Source of the DNA: Lachnoclostridium sp. UBA739
GTDB lineage: Bacteria > Bacillota_A > Clostridia > Lachnospirales > Lachnospiraceae
Assembly (NCBI GenBank): GCA_002297865.1
Contig: DBKX01000037.1
Span: 1-6,190, forward strand
Direction: 5' to 3'
DNA: 6,190 nt
Part shown: piece by piece, positions 5,744 through 6,190 of the stretch
Numbering within the stretch: the first letter of the stretch is position 1
Layout: every line of letters begins with the position of its first letter
Notes under the pieces: model-generated
What the model saw: the letters and a program-made list of their open reading frames with translations, nothing else
Databases searched by the model: none
What the model was told of the DNA's origin: nothing
Translations under genes and position numbers: made by a program

Positions 5744-6190
5744 TGAACAAGCGCACAAAATTATCTTATCCAATGGTATTCGGACTATTACTTTTGGTAT
5801 GTTTATGGAGTATGAGCATTGGGAAATATCACATTGCCATTCTTGATATCGTAAAGACACTCTTTGGATACGGGACGAGTATGCAGACCACAGTCATTCA
5901 TTCCATTCGTCTGCCTAGAATTCTGGTTGCGGTCTTTGTAGGAGCTGCACTTTCAACTTCAGGATGTATTCTGCAGACAGTAACAAAAAATGAACTAGCA
6001 GAACCTGGAATCATTGGTTTGAATGCTGGTTCCTCCTTAGCAGTTATTCTATTAATTACTTCAGGAGGAACATTCTATTTTCAGAAAATAAGCAGCCTGA
6101 CGATTTTTTTTATGCCATTTGTGTCCATAATAGGAGCATTATTAGCTGCACTTTTGATCTATGGGCTTGCTTATAAAAAGAAGAAAGTTG
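5743..6190 (+). CDS. Iron-chelate ABC transporter permease, FecCD family (second subunit, 3' end outside window)
   Basis: The frame starts at ATG 5743, sharing one base with the TAA of the first permease gene (TAATG), and stays open to the right edge, so 149 of an expected 330 or so residues are visible. A strong AAAGGAG site precedes it. The visible part has a basic N-terminus (MNKRTK), a first membrane helix (about residues 9-26), SIRLPRILVAVFVGAALSTSG, and the family motif VTKNELAEPGIIGLNAGSS, equivalent to TRNPIAEPSMMGITQGA in the first permease. More helices follow at about 92-107 and 116-143. It would pair with the first permease as a heterodimer, as in FecC/FecD- or FeuB/FeuC-type systems. 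The matching ATPase gene is not in the window and is expected just downstream. The ORF ends only because the window ends; no frameshift is seen. Confidence 0.93.
   Translation, partial: MNKRTKLSYPMVFGLLLLVCLWSMSIGKYHIAILDIVKTLFGYGTSMQTTVIHSIRLPRILVAVFVGAALSTSGCILQTVTKNELAEPGIIGLNAGSSLAVILLITSGGTFYFQKISSLTIFFMPFVSIIGALLAALLIYGLAYKKKKV

Overview
The window looks like chromosomal DNA from a low-GC, Gram-positive anaerobe of the Clostridia, most likely near the Lachnospiraceae. This assignment is an inference from several signs: AT-rich composition, purine-rich Shine-Dalgarno sites (GAGGTG, AAAGGAG), consensus sigma-A promoters with 17-bp spacers, a lipoprotein-type substrate-binding protein, and a secreted protein ending in fibronectin type III repeats. 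No mobile element, CRISPR array, tRNA or rRNA was seen.

Layout from left to right: (1) The 3' end of a plus-strand gene for an extracellular protein with tandem FnIII-like repeats, ending at 583 and followed by a strong intrinsic terminator at 638-674. (2) A convergent minus-strand gene (690-2612) for a membrane-anchored c-di-GMP phosphodiesterase with about seven membrane helices, a degenerate GGDEF domain and a complete EAL domain. (3) A divergent intergenic region (2613-2780) with a good promoter for the phosphodiesterase gene, a less certain promoter for the rightward gene, and a small AT-rich repeat cluster between them. (4) A plus-strand gene (2781-3686) for a multi-helix membrane protein with a C-terminal potassium-channel pore (TTIGYGE). 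(5) An iron-uptake operon with a perfect-consensus promoter (3720-3748) and a strong Fur-box match (3761-3775). It encodes a lipoprotein binding protein, a first FecCD-type permease, and a second FecCD-type permease cut off by the right edge of the window.

The three transport genes are tightly coupled (17-nt and 1-nt overlaps). They would form a class-III-type ABC importer for a ferric siderophore or related iron chelate: lipoprotein receptor, heterodimeric permease, and an ATPase expected just downstream. The phosphodiesterase, channel and surface-repeat protein are each separately transcribed, and nothing in the sequence ties them functionally to iron uptake.

I found no clear evidence of an undescribed system. 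The items most worth a second look are the channel protein, which has extra N-terminal helices, a juxtamembrane cysteine cluster and no cytoplasmic gating domain; the 7TM/degenerate-GGDEF/EAL protein, which has an unidentified sensory module; and the Fur-regulated promoter.
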